A stretch of DNA of 64,000 nt from Kiritimatiellia bacterium (GTDB lineage: Bacteria > Verrucomicrobiota > Kiritimatiellia > CAIVKH01). The position numbers and the translations under genes are program-made. Of the stretch, positions 47,559 through 57,713 are shown in pieces (positions within the stretch are counted from its first letter, which is position 1; each line of letters opens with the position of its first letter). The stretch covers positions 1 through 64,000 of the forward strand of contig JANWZO010000011.1 of NCBI GenBank assembly GCA_025054615.1, in the 5' to 3' direction. Under the pieces are notes generated by a model. It worked only from the letters and a program-made list of their open reading frames with translations, did no database searches and was not told the origin of the DNA.

Positions 47559-50558
47559 ATGCTGGAAAGTCGAACGGCGGGCAGTGTGAGCGAGCGGAAG
47601 CGCGCGGAAGCTGGCTCTGAATTTCGGAGGCCAGGCCGGAAAAAGGGCCCTCACCGTAAAGCATCCCCTGCGGGTTTGACGATGCGGCGCGTGTTCAGCA
47701 CAGCCGGGATCAGCCCATTTGACCAGGTCCAATGGGAGCGCCGAAAGGCGACGATCACGGACGACAAGGGTAAGGTCATTTTTGAGCAGCCCAACGTTGA
47801 GGTCCCGGCCACTTGGTCGATGCTGGCGACGAATGTGGTCGCATCCAAGTATTTCTACGGCGATCCCACTAAGCCGAATGAACGCGAATTCTCGGTCCGC
47901 CAGTTGATTCACCGCGTGGCGCGAACGATCGCCGACTGGGGTTTGCGGGATGGGTATTTCGCGACAAAGGCAGACGCGGAGATCTTTTACGACGAGCTCG
48001 TCTTCCTTTGCCTCAACCAGTACGGCGCGTTCAATTCACCTGTCTGGTTCAACTGCGGGCTCTATCAGCAGTACGGAGTCGGCAAAGATGGCGGGCCGGG
48101 CAATTTCTTCTACAACCGCAAGACCGGCCAGGTCGAGGTGGCGCCCACGCAATATGAGCATCCGCAATGCTCCGCCTGTTTCATCCAGCGCGTCGAGGAC
48201 ACAATGGAGGACATCATGGAGCTCGCACGCTCCGAGGCCATGTTGTTCAAGTACGGCTCGGGCAGCGGGACGGACCTGTCGACCCTCCGGTCCACGCGCG
48301 AGAAGCTCTCCGGCGGTGGGCGACCGAGCGGACCGCTCTCATTTCTGCGCGTCTACGACGCCGTGGCCAGCGTGATCAAGTCCGGCGGCAAGACCCGGCG
48401 CGCGGCCAAGATGAACACACTTAAGGTGTGGCACCCGGACATCAAGGAATTTATCGAGGCGAAAGCGAAGGAAGAAAAGAAAGCATGGGCCCTCATTGAA
48501 GCCGGCTACGATGGCAGCTTCAACGGTGAGGCCTATGCGACCGTCGCATTCCAGAATGAGAACCTCAGTGTGCGCGTGACGGATGAGTTTATGCAGGCCG
48601 TTCTGGAGGATCGCGACTGGACGACGCACTGGGTCACCGACCCCTCAAAGGCAGGCCCCACATACAAGGCGCGCGAACTCATGCGGGCGATCGCCGAGGG
48701 CACATGGATCTGCGGGGATCCCGGCGTGCAGTACGAGGACACCATCCAACTCTGGCACACATGCAAAAACGACGGGCCAATCAATTCCTCGAACCCGTGC
48801 AGCGAATACATGTTCCTCGACGACACGGCGTGCAACCTCGCGTCGCTGAACCTGATGAAGTTCATGAATGAGGCCGGCGTGTTCGATATCGAACGTTTCA
48901 AGGCCGCCGTGGAAATCTTTATCACTGCGCAGGAAATCATCGTCGACAACGCCAGTTACCCGACTCGCGATATCGCGCTGAATAGCCACATTTACCGGAC
49001 GCTCGGGCTCGGCTACGCCAACCTCGGTAGCCTCCTGATGTCGCAGGGCCTCCCCTACGACAGCGAGGAGGGTCGTGCAATGGCCGCGGCCATCACGGCC
49101 ATTATGCACTGCCATGCCTATGCCCAATCCGCGCGGCTTGCGGAAAAAATGGGTCCGTTCGAAGCTTTCGCCCGCAACCGAGAACCGATGTTGCGCGTGA
49201 TCGAGATGCACCGCGAGGCGACGCGTAAAATCGGGCCCTCTTGCCCTGGCTACCTGCGCGAGGCCGCGCAGCGCTGCGCCGACGAGGCGCTCGAACTCGG
49301 CCGCCAGTTCGGTTACCGCAATGCGCAAGTGACTGTTCTCGCGCCCACGGGCACCATCGGATTCATGATGGACTGCGATACGACAGGCGTCGAGCCGGAC
49401 ATCGCCCTTGTCAAATACAAGCTGCTGGCCGGCGGCGGCATGCTCAAGATCGTCAACCGAACGGTCAGCCAGGCGTTGCGCAAACTGGGATATGACGCGA
49501 AAACCATCGAAGACATCGTCAAATATATCGATCAGAACGACACGATCGAGGGTGCGCCCGGGCTGAAGGAAGAGCATCTGCCGGTATTTGACTGCGCGTT
49601 CAAGCCGCGGAACGGCAAGCGATTCATTCCCTATCCGGCTCACATCAAGATGATGGCAGCCGTCCAGCCGTTCCTGTCCGGCGCGATCTCCAAGACCGTT
49701 AACATGCCGAATGAGGCGACGGTTGACGAAATCATGCAGACCTATATTGAGGGGTGGCGGCTCGGCCTTAAGGCCCTCGCCATCTATCGCGACGGATGCA
49801 AACGAAGCCAGCCGGTCAGCACCGGCAAGGAGGAGAAAAAAGCGGATGCGGTCCGGGCGGCCGCCCCCGCCGAAACGGCTCAGGGCGGGAACGGAGCCAA
49901 GGTTCGCCCACTTCGCCGGCGCATGCCCAGCACGCGCCGCTCCATCACCCACAAATTCGATATCGCCGGCCACGAAGGGTACCTCACCGTCGGCCTGTAT
50001 GACGACGGGACGCCCGGCGAACTGTTCATCACCATGGCCAAGGAAGGCAGCACGGTCGGCGGCCTGATGGACGCCTTTGGCACGGCCATCTCCATGTGCC
50101 TGCAATACGGCGTTCCGGTGAAATCGCTCGTCGAGAAATTTGCGCATACCCGCTTCGAACCGAGCGGCTTCACGAAAAACCCAGACATTCCGATCGCGAA
50201 GTCGATTCCCGACTACATCTTCCGCTGGTTCGGCATGACCTTCCTCGACGGATACAAGGAGCCGGCGGCGGCGCGCCCGCTGACCCTTGATTCCGGCGAT
50301 ACGCACCACGGCGAATTGCCGCCGACCAGTCAGCCTCGGCAGGCGCAGGCGGTCCCGCAGACCACAAGTGCGCCCGCTGCTGCTCCCGCCTCCACGCCCA
50401 CACGCGAGTCCCGATCGGGCGCTCTCCAGCGGCTCGACGAACAGTTCGAGCACTTCCAGGGCGACGCGCCCGCCTGCGACAACTGCGGGGCCATCACCGT
50501 CCGAAGTGGCGCATGCTACAAGTGCTACAATTGCGGCAATTCGATGGGTTGTTCCTGA
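47559..50558 (+). CDS. nrdJ: Adenosylcobalamin-dependent class II ribonucleotide reductase
   Basis: 999 residues. It reduces ribonucleotides to deoxyribonucleotides in any oxygen regime using B12. The core includes SPVWFNCGLYQQYG, the active-site loop NPCSEYMFLDDTACNLASLN near 411 and PTGTIGFMMDCDTTGVEPD. The C-terminal section has the DUF-type NrdJ domain (RSITHKFDIAGHEGYLTVGL, GSTVGGLMDAFGTAISMCLQ) and a terminal zinc-ribbon-like cysteine set C-x2-C, C-x2-C-x2-C and final Cys for thioredoxin recycling. The start at ATG 47559 has the SD AGGAGG. A basic N-terminal extension of about 45 residues precedes the conserved part. Confidence 0.97.
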   Translation: MLESRTAGSVSERKRAEAGSEFRRPGRKKGPHRKASPAGLTMRRVFSTAGISPFDQVQWERRKATITDDKGKVIFEQPNVEVPATWSMLATNVVASKYFYGDPTKPNEREFSVRQLIHRVARTIADWGLRDGYFATKADAEIFYDELVFLCLNQYGAFNSPVWFNCGLYQQYGVGKDGGPGNFFYNRKTGQVEVAPTQYEHPQCSACFIQRVEDTMEDIMELARSEAMLFKYGSGSGTDLSTLRSTREKLSGGGRPSGPLSFLRVYDAVASVIKSGGKTRRAAKMNTLKVWHPDIKEFIEAKAKEEKKAWALIEAGYDGSFNGEAYATVAFQNENLSVRVTDEFMQAVLEDRDWTTHWVTDPSKAGPTYKARELMRAIAEGTWICGDPGVQYEDTIQLWHTCKNDGPINSSNPCSEYMFLDDTACNLASLNLMKFMNEAGVFDIERFKAAVEIFITAQEIIVDNASYPTRDIALNSHIYRTLGLGYANLGSLLMSQGLPYDSEEGRAMAAAITAIMHCHAYAQSARLAEKMGPFEAFARNREPMLRVIEMHREATRKIGPSCPGYLREAAQRCADEALELGRQFGYRNAQVTVLAPTGTIGFMMDCDTTGVEPDIALVKYKLLAGGGMLKIVNRTVSQALRKLGYDAKTIEDIVKYIDQNDTIEGAPGLKEEHLPVFDCAFKPRNGKRFIPYPAHIKMMAAVQPFLSGAISKTVNMPNEATVDEIMQTYIEGWRLGLKALAIYRDGCKRSQPVSTGKEEKKADAVRAAAPAETAQGGNGAKVRPLRRRMPSTRRSITHKFDIAGHEGYLTVGLYDDGTPGELFITMAKEGSTVGGLMDAFGTAISMCLQYGVPVKSLVEKFAHTRFEPSGFTKNPDIPIAKSIPDYIFRWFGMTFLDGYKEPAAARPLTLDSGDTHHGELPPTSQPRQAQAVPQTTSAPAAAPASTPTRESRSGALQRLDEQFEHFQGDAPACDNCGAITVRSGACYKCYNCGNSMGCS

Positions 50559-50597
50559 CCCGCTGAACGGGCGGAATCGGGCTCTGATGTGCAGGTA

Positions 50598-50625
50598 GGC
50601 GGGCCGGAGGGATCTCCGTCCCGCC
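50598..50625 (+). terminator. Hairpin between nrdJ and the convergent HD gene
   Basis: GGCGGGCCGGAG (50598-50609) pairs with CTCCGTCCCGCC (50614-50625), one mismatch, GGAT loop, followed by TCCTCCATTTT. It can serve either strand, as both genes end here. Confidence 0.55.
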
Positions 50626-50674
50626 TCCTCCATTTTCAGCCATGCGAGGCAGGCTGACCGATTCTTCCAGTCCG

Positions 50675-51451
50675 CTAAAGCGTGTACACCTCGAAGAGTC
50701 GTTTCTCCGCGGTGCCTTCCTCCATCTGCGCAACCACCTCGACGAGGTGCGCCAGCGTGGAGTTCTTCAGCTTGTGCTTGAGGAGGTTGTCGAGTTGAAA
50801 GATCCCGGCCGAATTGGAGAGCGTGACGGAAATGCGGACGGGTCGTGACTCGCCTTTGTCGATTTTGACGTCCTTGATCGCGAGCGCCGAGACGGAGTGG
50901 ATGTTCACCTGGCCTGCCTCGAACGGGATACGCGAGCGCCCCTCGGTCATGTCGGTCGTGTCGGCGACCTTGACGACGCCTGCCTCGATGGTGAGGCAGC
51001 GCTGATCGGCGTCGTGCGCGATGATCGCGTGCAGGGTCTCCTGCGTCACGATCGTGAGGGCGGGCTCCTCGTAGATGCCGGCCAGTAGCGCGCGCGCCTT
51101 CGGGTATGCGAGCCAGAGCGAATATTTCTCGTGGTCATCGCGGTGGACGGAAATCCCGATGTCGTGTAGGCATGCAGCCAGCACGACGATCACCTCGGCA
51201 TCGTCTCGAGTCAGGCCGTGGTTCCGAACGACGCTCGGCGCGATGCCGCCGTCGACGAGCAGCCGTAGGATTTTCAACGCCGCATTCGCGACAATCCGAA
51301 TGTGTACTTCGCCATGATCGCTGATTCCGCTTCGATCGACGGCGTTGACATTCGCGCATTTCCAGAGCTGCTTCAGCTCGACGTCGGCGTTGATCCGTTC
51401 CAGCAGCATCTTGAGTTTGGAATTGTCTCTGGCGGGAACGTGAAAGCTCAT
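50675..51451 (-). CDS. HD-domain metal-dependent phosphohydrolase
   Basis: About 258 residues from ATG 51451 (a TTG at 51487 would add 12). HD motif residues: H in DHGEVHIRIVANAA, the HD pair in AACLHDIGISVHRDDHEKYS and D in VKVADTTDMTEGRSRIP. The last third is an acidic, beta-rich domain (VRISVTLSNSAGIFQLDNLL) not found in simple HD proteins. The family hydrolyses nucleotides or cyclic nucleotides; the substrate here is unknown. It is convergent with nrdJ; a link to nucleotide pools is possible but not shown. Confidence 0.85.
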   Translation of the reverse strand: MSFHVPARDNSKLKMLLERINADVELKQLWKCANVNAVDRSGISDHGEVHIRIVANAALKILRLLVDGGIAPSVVRNHGLTRDDAEVIVVLAACLHDIGISVHRDDHEKYSLWLAYPKARALLAGIYEEPALTIVTQETLHAIIAHDADQRCLTIEAGVVKVADTTDMTEGRSRIPFEAGQVNIHSVSALAIKDVKIDKGESRPVRISVTLSNSAGIFQLDNLLKHKLKNSTLAHLVEVVAQMEEGTAEKRLFEVYTL

Positions 51452-51515
51452 GATCGCAACGCTACTCTGCGAGTCGCCGGCAGACAACTTGATTCCGGCG
51501 AGCGGTCGGGGCCAA

Positions 51516-52484
51516 TCAGCGGAATAATGCGTGGGTCAAACCTAGCAGCAGCGGGACGCTGGCGAGCCCAAGCAGGGTCGATGCAAAAATCGCCCGACCC
51601 GCGAGGTCGCGATCGCCGCCGTACCGCTCGACCAGTACCCCGCAGGAGATCGCCGTCGGCATCGCGGCGATAAGGACGGACGTCTGGAATACGGCGGTTG
51701 AGAGGGGGTGGAAGGCGCTGGCCGTGGCGAGTGCGGCGGTAGTGATCGCGGGGATGAGTACGAGCCGCGCCCATAGTACGCGGCGCAGTGGCGGGTCCAT
51801 TCGCCATGGCGCGGCGATCGCGCCGAGCTGGGCGCCCGTGACCCACATCGACAGCGGAATCGTGAGTCCGCCAAACGCCGCCAGCAGCCGGAGGGCGGAG
51901 CCTGCAGGACCCGGCTGATCGAACCAGCCCCGGCTCTCTGGAATCCCCGCGGCCACCGCCACGCCGAGAACTGTGGCGACCAGCCCGGGATTCGCGATCG
52001 CCGCGACGCCGGAGCTCGCGGTTTTGCGAAAGCCGCGGAGAATGGCGACGCCGACCGTCCACAGCAGGATTTGCGCGCTGACATTCACCAGGAGAACAGT
52101 GGCCACGCCGTCCGGCCCGTGGAGCAAGCCCGCAATCGGCAAAGGGAGGAATATCCAGTTCGGGATGGCTGCAGAGAGCCAGGCCGTACGGCGTGCGTCT
52201 GCGGGAAGGCCTCGGGTCAGCCATCCGGCGGCCCCGATGGACAAAGCCAGAAGGAAAACGCCGAGGCCGATCAACGTTGCCTGTAGCGTTGCCGGCCATT
52301 CGCCGATGATGCGGAGCATTTGCGTGAACGTCAGCGCGGGGAAACAAATATCTGTGCAGAAGCGGCTCAGCAGTCGGGTCGACTCATCGCCCACAATCAA
52401 GCGCCTGCGGGACCACCAGCCCGCAGCGATTATGCCGACTAGAATCCCCATGCGCGAAACCAATTCCCATCCGCTGGCCGTCAT
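51516..52484 (-). CDS. AEC family transporter (auxin efflux carrier type)
   Basis: About 322 residues from ATG 52484. Ten hydrophobic helices in the 5+5 pattern of the AEC/PIN fold, with broken-helix prolines in DICFPALTF near the N-terminus and in the C-terminal half (ISCGVLVERYGGD, VPLLLGLTHALF). Bacterial relatives export malate or other carboxylates. The two halves are of similar length. The neighbouring genes do not name the substrate. Confidence 0.85.
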   Translation of the reverse strand: MTASGWELVSRMGILVGIIAAGWWSRRRLIVGDESTRLLSRFCTDICFPALTFTQMLRIIGEWPATLQATLIGLGVFLLALSIGAAGWLTRGLPADARRTAWLSAAIPNWIFLPLPIAGLLHGPDGVATVLLVNVSAQILLWTVGVAILRGFRKTASSGVAAIANPGLVATVLGVAVAAGIPESRGWFDQPGPAGSALRLLAAFGGLTIPLSMWVTGAQLGAIAAPWRMDPPLRRVLWARLVLIPAITTAALATASAFHPLSTAVFQTSVLIAAMPTAISCGVLVERYGGDRDLAGRAIFASTLLGLASVPLLLGLTHALFR

Positions 52485-52547
52485 TCCACGCGTTGTACGG
52501 CACGACACGGGCGGCGTCGAGCCCCAGCGACGGCTCCGGGGCGATAT

Positions 52548-53246
52548 TCAGTCGACGCTCTGAAGTCGGTTGGGCTGGACCAGCGCGTTGAAGATCGAAT
52601 TGGCCGCGTCTGCGGTTTCGTGCGCGCGGACAGAGCCGTCGAGGTAAAGCACATTCCGATAATTGGCGCCGTGGTTGTCCCTCGGACCGATCGGCGGCAT
52701 GTTGCCGGGTGTGGCGGCGCCGTTTTCAATTTCGTTCGATTCATCCGCGAGGACGGGTGCGGTGGACAGAACCTCCGGCGTGGACATCAGATTGTAGCCG
52801 GCCACATACATGTAGCTGCAATGCCCGCGTGTGTTGTACGTGTCCGCGCCGGTTCCAAAGAAAGTTTTGGGATCACGGACTTGGATGGAGCCGCCCGGTC
52901 CGTCGACTTTGTCGCTGGGGCAGAGCCATTGTTTCGTGGACCGCACGTACTGGTTTGACGCGAGCTTGAGGACATGGTTCCGCATCGGCCATTCGCCGGT
53001 CAGATTCCCGCCCGTGTACGCGGGGTAGTTGTCTTTCAGCGGCAGCCAGTCTTCATGATCGCGAGCCCACAGCATGAACGCGAGACCGAGGTCGCGAATG
53101 TTCGAGCGGCAGGCGGAACGGCGCCCTTTTTCGATGGACGAAGAGGCCATCGGCGTGAGCAGCGCGGCGAGGATCGCGATGATTGCGATCACCACGAGCA
53201 GCTCGATGAGCGTGAAGCCCGATGATATGCGGTTGATTTGTTTCAT
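52548..53246 (-). CDS. Pseudopilin-like prepilin protein (H-X9/10-DG type), coupled to glucan-binding protein
   Basis: 232 residues. Short leader MKQINRISS then [20 protein letters not shown] and Ser/Cys-rich downstream helix; Glu at +5 is present. Near the end [13 protein letters not shown] is an H-X10-DG variant of the motif seen in the protein at 1117. The likely place is a type II secretion-like pseudopilus. Its start overlaps the last 4 bases of the large secreted protein gene upstream, meaning both are translated together and possibly act together in secretion or surface display. Confidence 0.88.
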   Translation of the reverse strand: MKQINRISSGFTLIELLVVIAIIAILAALLTPMASSSIEKGRRSACRSNIRDLGLAFMLWARDHEDWLPLKDNYPAYTGGNLTGEWPMRNHVLKLASNQYVRSTKQWLCPSDKVDGPGGSIQVRDPKTFFGTGADTYNTRGHCSYMYVAGYNLMSTPEVLSTAPVLADESNEIENGAATPGNMPPIGPRDNHGANYRNVLYLDGSVRAHETADAANSIFNALVQPNRLQSVD

Positions 53247-56200
53247 GGGTACGGAGGTGGACTGATGAAGGCCCGGTACTGGCGCCCGCCGGGAGTCGAT
53301 TCGCTGTCCCAGGTGGTGCCCGCCGCATTGCGGAAGACCCAGTTAACGCTCAAGACGCGATTGGTCGGGACCGTGATCGCGAGCTGCCACAGATTCGGGC
53401 CGATATTCGTCATGGGAATCGCTGAGACGCCATGCCAGGGTTCGTCAAAGCCCACCCATGCGCTCACAGTGGGCGAGCCGTTGAGCGGCCCCGTCGACGA
53501 ATCGTACGTGATGGTTAGCAGCCCGCCATTCGTCGGCGAATTCGGCGTCCACGTGGCGCGTCCATTGCCTTTGTAGGCGTACACATCAGGGCCGTTGTCC
53601 CAGTTCTCAGAGACCGTGCGCGCCTTGAAGATGATGGCGGTAGGGGCGGAGGGGGAAACGGCCAGGTCATAATACCATACGCCGTCGCCGACAAAGGTCA
53701 TAGGCAGCCCGGGTCCCCAACTGTTCCAGTTTCCTGTCAACCCAACATCGCGAGCACCGGCAAGCGAGCGGCTGTGTTGCCGATACCAGACGCGCAGGAC
53801 TCCGCCGGTAGCAGGAAGCGGGTTAGGCGTGAACCAAATTCCGATATTGGTTTTGGCGGGGCCGGCATAGGCGGCATAGAACTCGTGGGAAGGGTTGGCG
53901 CCTTGGACTATGCTCGTCCAAACGCCGCCCGCACCGTTGGTTACACGGAGGCCGAAATCCATCCAGCCGTGGACGAGATTCGTCGAGATCAGCAGGCCGT
54001 GCTGCGTTTCGCCTGGCTGATTACTAAAGACTACTCGTACGAGGTTGCCCGTTAGCCGAACCGCGGCCAACATGGATGGTGCGTTTGACGGCGGAGGCGG
54101 GGGCAGATCGTTATTGTCCCAAACAAAGGGCGGCAAGATCAGGTTCGTGACGGATGGATTCTCGAGGAAAAGCTCGAGGTTCGAAGATGGGCTTTCGAGC
54201 GCCGTGTTGTCCATTTTGACGACATAAAATTTGTAGATGACACTGCGCGGGGACCGCCCATCGAGCCAGCCGTTGCCCGCGTAGGGTAACGTGGCCAGGT
54301 CTCCGCCGACGAGCGAGTAGGGGAAACCGGGCACGATGGCGGAGTCCGTGCCGTCCTCCGTCCACGCCCACGCTCGAGAATAAATTCCGTCGTTGGCGAC
54401 GAGGTCGCCGCGTGTGCCATCGTCAAAAAGCTCGATGCCGCCGACGTTCCACCCCACGGCTCCGCTGCCGGCCCAGTCGGACACAAAACCGTCGTAATTG
54501 AAGCCGCGAAGCGGATCGGACCCCTGCACCAGCACGCGCGATACGCCCGAGCGGTTCCTCGCCGACAAATCGAGTTGGAAGGTGACCAGCGTCCGCTGGC
54601 GGACGCCGGCATCTCCGCGGCGAGGATCGGTGTAGAGAGAGATGTAGTCGGCTGAATTGCCCGGCGCACGGTAAGGGGCAGCCGCCGCGCCAAGATGGTC
54701 GGTAACGACAAGGTAAGACACATTGGTCGGTAGCGTCAGTTTTCGGGCGGCATTCGCAAAGTCGACAAGTCGGACCGCCTCATACGTGTTGGTGCCCGTG
54801 GAGGCGAGAATGCCGCTGTACTTGTAGAACAACTCGAGAGGCGTGCCGGGTGGGAAGGTCACGTCGCGGTAATAGAGTGTGCCGCTCAACGGAGCGAGGG
54901 GATTGTTCGTCGAAGGCGGATAGCCGAATGAAAGCGGATACGAGCCGCCATTGACGAAGAAGTTCGATGCCCCCGGGGAAATACCCAAGCCTGAGGCCGT
55001 CTCGAGGACGAACCGGACGGTCAGCGGATTGGTCAGTCCGGATGCGGTGGTTTCCAGGCAATAGGCGGTCAGGCGGTGGTTGTTGGCGGAGTCCCGAAGA
55101 TTCGTGGCGGTCACGAGGACCACGTTTCCGGCGGATGGCAGCGGTGTTGAAGCTGTGAGCAGAGCACTTTTGGAGTCCAACGGGGTGACCAGAGCCGGCG
55201 CGACTCCGCCGATGCGCCAGTGTTGCGCGTTGGTCATCCACGCTGCCGCAACCGACTCGCTGAGGCCAACGAAGACGGTGAAGGAGTTCTGCCGTCCGGC
55301 CGCGTATTCGATGAACGGCGCGTTCACATCGCCCGAAGCGAGATCGGGCAATCCGTCGTTATTTAGATCCAACTCGATGTCGAGATAGGTGTCGGTCACG
55401 AGCAGCCCGTTTGTCCACGAGGCGTTCGGACTGGTCTGTTGCGGAATGGCGTCGTTCGAGCTATAGGCGCTGGCCGGGTTGTTGTTGTGGATATTCGCGA
55501 ACATCCTCAGCTTGGCGCCGCGAGGGATCTTCTCGCCCGGCAAGACCGTCCCGAATCGATTCGACGCCGGACCCGTCATGGGATATAGCACCGACCACGG
55601 AATCCGGGCTTCAAAGCCCACCAGCGCGCAGGCCGGGGCCCCGCCGCGGACGGCCATGTCTACTGGAGTGCCTAGCGGCGACGATCCGTTTCCGGCGTCG
55701 AACAGTGAGACGACCGTATTCGAATTCGGCACGGCCACGCCGTCGTACAGAATTTGGATCACGTTGTTGAAGAAGCCTTCCGATGCAATTTGGTAGTCGA
55801 GTCCAAATGCGACGGCGCCGGTCGCAGCCGATTTCCGCCAGCCGACATCATTGTATTCGATGTAGGACGGTCCGACGCCCGACCAGTTGGTCGTCGTGTG
55901 GGCGCCGGTTCCATTACCCGGATCCACGTCGAGCATCACGACGAGTTTGTTATCGACCTCAGCGCCCTGCAGCGCGATGTACAGAAAATCTGCATCCCAG
56001 GTCACGATAAGGTTGGAAATCGAATTGCCGGGGCCGAATGCACCCCCGCCGCCCGTGTACGAAGCACGCACATCTTCGTCGTCATATTCGAGAATACGAC
56101 CATCCAGCGATGGCGTTAGCGGTGGGGTCGCTAATGCGACGGACATGAAAAACCCACTGAAGATCAGAGCGGCCATCAATTCTTGGTACTTGGTCGGCAT
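53243..56200 (-). CDS. Large secreted protein with C-terminal starch-binding (CBM25/26-like) modules
   Basis: 985 residues; SD AGGAG before ATG 56200. Sec signal near [16 protein letters not shown]. An N-terminal beta domain (about 25-280) resembles the 'choice-of-anchor'/DOMON-like carbohydrate-binding fold, with an EF-like loop [10 protein letters not shown] near 280. A middle region of beta domains follows. The last about 200 residues hold two modules like CBM25/26: [20 protein letters not shown] and [17 protein letters not shown] with the conserved tryptophans. No catalytic domain is obvious. It is probably a surface alpha-glucan-binding protein; a hidden hydrolase cannot be excluded. Confidence 0.75.
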   Translation of the reverse strand: MPTKYQELMAALIFSGFFMSVALATPPLTPSLDGRILEYDDEDVRASYTGGGGAFGPGNSISNLIVTWDADFLYIALQGAEVDNKLVVMLDVDPGNGTGAHTTTNWSGVGPSYIEYNDVGWRKSAATGAVAFGLDYQIASEGFFNNVIQILYDGVAVPNSNTVVSLFDAGNGSSPLGTPVDMAVRGGAPACALVGFEARIPWSVLYPMTGPASNRFGTVLPGEKIPRGAKLRMFANIHNNNPASAYSSNDAIPQQTSPNASWTNGLLVTDTYLDIELDLNNDGLPDLASGDVNAPFIEYAAGRQNSFTVFVGLSESVAAAWMTNAQHWRIGGVAPALVTPLDSKSALLTASTPLPSAGNVVLVTATNLRDSANNHRLTAYCLETTASGLTNPLTVRFVLETASGLGISPGASNFFVNGGSYPLSFGYPPSTNNPLAPLSGTLYYRDVTFPPGTPLELFYKYSGILASTGTNTYEAVRLVDFANAARKLTLPTNVSYLVVTDHLGAAAAPYRAPGNSADYISLYTDPRRGDAGVRQRTLVTFQLDLSARNRSGVSRVLVQGSDPLRGFNYDGFVSDWAGSGAVGWNVGGIELFDDGTRGDLVANDGIYSRAWAWTEDGTDSAIVPGFPYSLVGGDLATLPYAGNGWLDGRSPRSVIYKFYVVKMDNTALESPSSNLELFLENPSVTNLILPPFVWDNNDLPPPPPSNAPSMLAAVRLTGNLVRVVFSNQPGETQHGLLISTNLVHGWMDFGLRVTNGAGGVWTSIVQGANPSHEFYAAYAGPAKTNIGIWFTPNPLPATGGVLRVWYRQHSRSLAGARDVGLTGNWNSWGPGLPMTFVGDGVWYYDLAVSPSAPTAIIFKARTVSENWDNGPDVYAYKGNGRATWTPNSPTNGGLLTITYDSSTGPLNGSPTVSAWVGFDEPWHGVSAIPMTNIGPNLWQLAITVPTNRVLSVNWVFRNAAGTTWDSESTPGGRQYRAFISPPPYP

Positions 56201-56340
56201 GATGACTCCTTTGAATAAAAACGTATTAATTAGCTTACATAATCTTTACGCGTTAGCTAGCTTTTTTGCAGAAATTTCTCGTATAAAACGGTTGACTGCT
56301 GCATGAGGGGTGCATGGCAAAGGGGCGGAGCTGAAGCCGC

Positions 56341-56370
56341 TTGACATTTTTCAAATCGTTTGCTTACGAT
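56341..56370 (+). promoter_or_regulatory. Promoter of the small protein-dciA operon, near-leaderless
   Basis: TTGACA (56341-56346), 18 nt, TACGAT (56365-56370). The +1 near 56377 excludes the upstream TTG (56360) and ATG (56369) starts and leaves about 10 nt before ATG 56387. Confidence 0.6.
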
Positions 56371-56386
56371 GCGGCAACTTTTGAAT

Positions 56387-56602
56387 ATGGCGAATCAGGA
56401 CCCTAATCATTGTTCATCGGACGTTGAGGCGTGGGTTCGTCGGACCTTGGTCGTCCAGCAATGGGAGCGGATTAAGCAGGAAATCCTGCTGCACAAGTGG
56501 TACGAAAGCGAACGCGCCGGTTACGACATTGGATGGGAGCGCGCTTCAGTGGACTGGCTGGTGCGCTACGGTTGCCGGCGCCATCTTCCGCCCTCCTCCT
56601 GA
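56387..56602 (+). CDS. Small hypothetical protein, DUF4032-like C-terminal motif
   Basis: 71 residues from ATG 56387, chosen because the promoter's +1 lies at about 56377; in-frame TTG and ATG codons upstream would not be transcribed. The C-terminal half, EILLHKWYESERAGYDIGWERASVDWLVRYG, is similar to the HKWYxSExAGxDxG...A pattern I associate with DUF4032 and with small helical proteins in this lineage. The function is unknown. dciA starts 10 bp downstream, so it may take part in replication or simply share the promoter. Confidence 0.65.
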   Translation: MANQDPNHCSSDVEAWVRRTLVVQQWERIKQEILLHKWYESERAGYDIGWERASVDWLVRYGCRRHLPPSS

Positions 56603-56612
56603 ACACGCCGGC

Positions 56613-57044
56613 ATGAACAGATTCGGTCGGACCCGCCGCCTGTCGCCCGGCAGATGGCAGGTGGAGCGGGAACGCTTTCAATTGCCGCCCGATTGTCCAC
56701 CTGTTCAGGCTGGCGAAGCCGTCTCCATTGGAGATCTGACCGCCGCTGTGCTTTCGGAGGCGGGCCTCGAATCCCGTATGTGGTCTCATGCTCTCTTGAA
56801 TGAGTGGGCCGACTTGGTGGGGCCCGCGATTGCCCGGAGGGCCCGGCCCGGCTCCCTCGAAAAGGGCGTGTTGACGGTCTTTGTCAGCAATGCCGTGTGG
56901 CAGCAGGAGCTCCAGCGGTTCGGCCAGGCCGAGTTGCTCAAAAAGTTGCAGGCACGGTTTGGCGCCGGCCGTATCACGAGAATCCGCTTTGCGCCGGACC
57001 CGGACCTCCGCGGTCCTGATCGTTCGAAACGTGGCGATTGCTGA
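56613..57044 (+). CDS. dciA: DciA-family replicative helicase loader (DUF721)
   Basis: 143 residues from ATG 56613. The DUF721/DciA core is clear: WSHALLNEWADLVGPAIARRARPGSL, GVLTVFVSNAVWQQELQRFG and LLKKLQARFGAGRITRIRF. DciA is the ancestral helicase-loading factor for DnaB in bacteria without DnaC/DnaI. An N-terminal Arg-rich stretch of about 45 residues precedes it. Upstream lies the small protein gene; downstream is a repeat-rich gap of 669 bp. Confidence 0.88.
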   Translation: MNRFGRTRRLSPGRWQVERERFQLPPDCPPVQAGEAVSIGDLTAAVLSEAGLESRMWSHALLNEWADLVGPAIARRARPGSLEKGVLTVFVSNAVWQQELQRFGQAELLKKLQARFGAGRITRIRFAPDPDLRGPDRSKRGDC

Positions 57045-57650
57045 TTCTCAGCTCCCGCAATCTTGGCGCTACGATTTCCTTGGCGAAATCGAAGTTGCAG
57101 GTCCGCCCCACTCGACCCACTTCACTGCCGGCGTTTCTTACGCCGTAGGCTCGCGCGTTACTCGTTTTGGCCGAGATCACTTGAAAATGCCGAGAAGGCC
57201 CGGGAAGCCTGTTATCCCATGTTAAGCCACGATTTTGGAGTGACAGGTTCCACCCCGACGAAGTCCCATCCGGAGGCTCGGGTTCCACTCCGACCGATCT
57301 GACATTTACTTGGTAGGATTCCACCCCGACCGCACGCAACGGCGCCGGTGGAACGGCGCCCTCCACAAACGGCCCGGGTGGAACCGTGCCCTCCATTCCG
57401 ACTGGAAGGACGCCTTCCACGGCGTCCGCAAATCCTATATAGGACAATACCCTTCACGAGGGGCGCGGGTGGAACCGCGCCCGCCACCTATCGCCCGGAT
57501 GGAACCGTGCCCGCCAAGTCGTCCTTATCTGGTTCACCTCGACCGCTAAAGTGCGAAGCGAGAGGCGATGTGGTCAGACCCTCTGCGGGCGCGTATGTAT
57601 CGCCACTCCGCGAGCGGCGTATACCGCTCATGACAAAGCAGAAAGCCTTC
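57045..57650. other. About 600 bp non-coding stretch before the rpoZ promoter
   Basis: 57045-57245 and 57516-57611 show no recognised gene. The middle (57246-57515) holds the GC-rich repeats listed separately. Near its end GAGCGG (57612-57617) and CCGCTC (57624-57629) form an inverted repeat about 20 bp before the rpoZ -35. Confidence 0.6.
57246..57515. repeat. GC-rich TGGAACCG/TTCCACCCCGAC repeat cluster
   Basis: First part: three copies of G-G-(A)-TTCCAC-C/T-CCGAC at 57246, 57281 and 57316 (pitch about 35 bp). Second part, in opposite sense: GGTGGAACGGCGCCCTCC at 57347, GGGTGGAACCGTGCCCTCC at 57376, a decayed copy near 57400, GGGTGGAACCGCGCCCGCC at 57467 and GGATGGAACCGTGCCCGCC at 57497 (pairs 30 bp apart). 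The core TGGAACCGYGCCCKCC is shared; the two parts are inverted relative to each other around TGGAAC/GTTCCA. Confidence 0.8.
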
Positions 57651-57680
57651 TTGACATGGCTCTCGGATATGTGCTAATTG
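57651..57680 (+). promoter_or_regulatory. Promoter of rpoZ
   Basis: TTGACA (57651-57656), 18 nt, TAATTG (57675-57680) with an extended TG two bases before. The +1 near 57687 gives a leader of about 27 nt including AGGGA before the ATG at 57714. Confidence 0.55.
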
Positions 57681-57713
57681 TTCAAGTTTGCTTTTGTTTT
57701 AGGGAATCTCCAT

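Noticed and set aside
48645-50633. 662-codon reverse frame opposite nrdJ
   Set aside because: Antisense shadow of a certain gene; low-complexity composition and no start signal.
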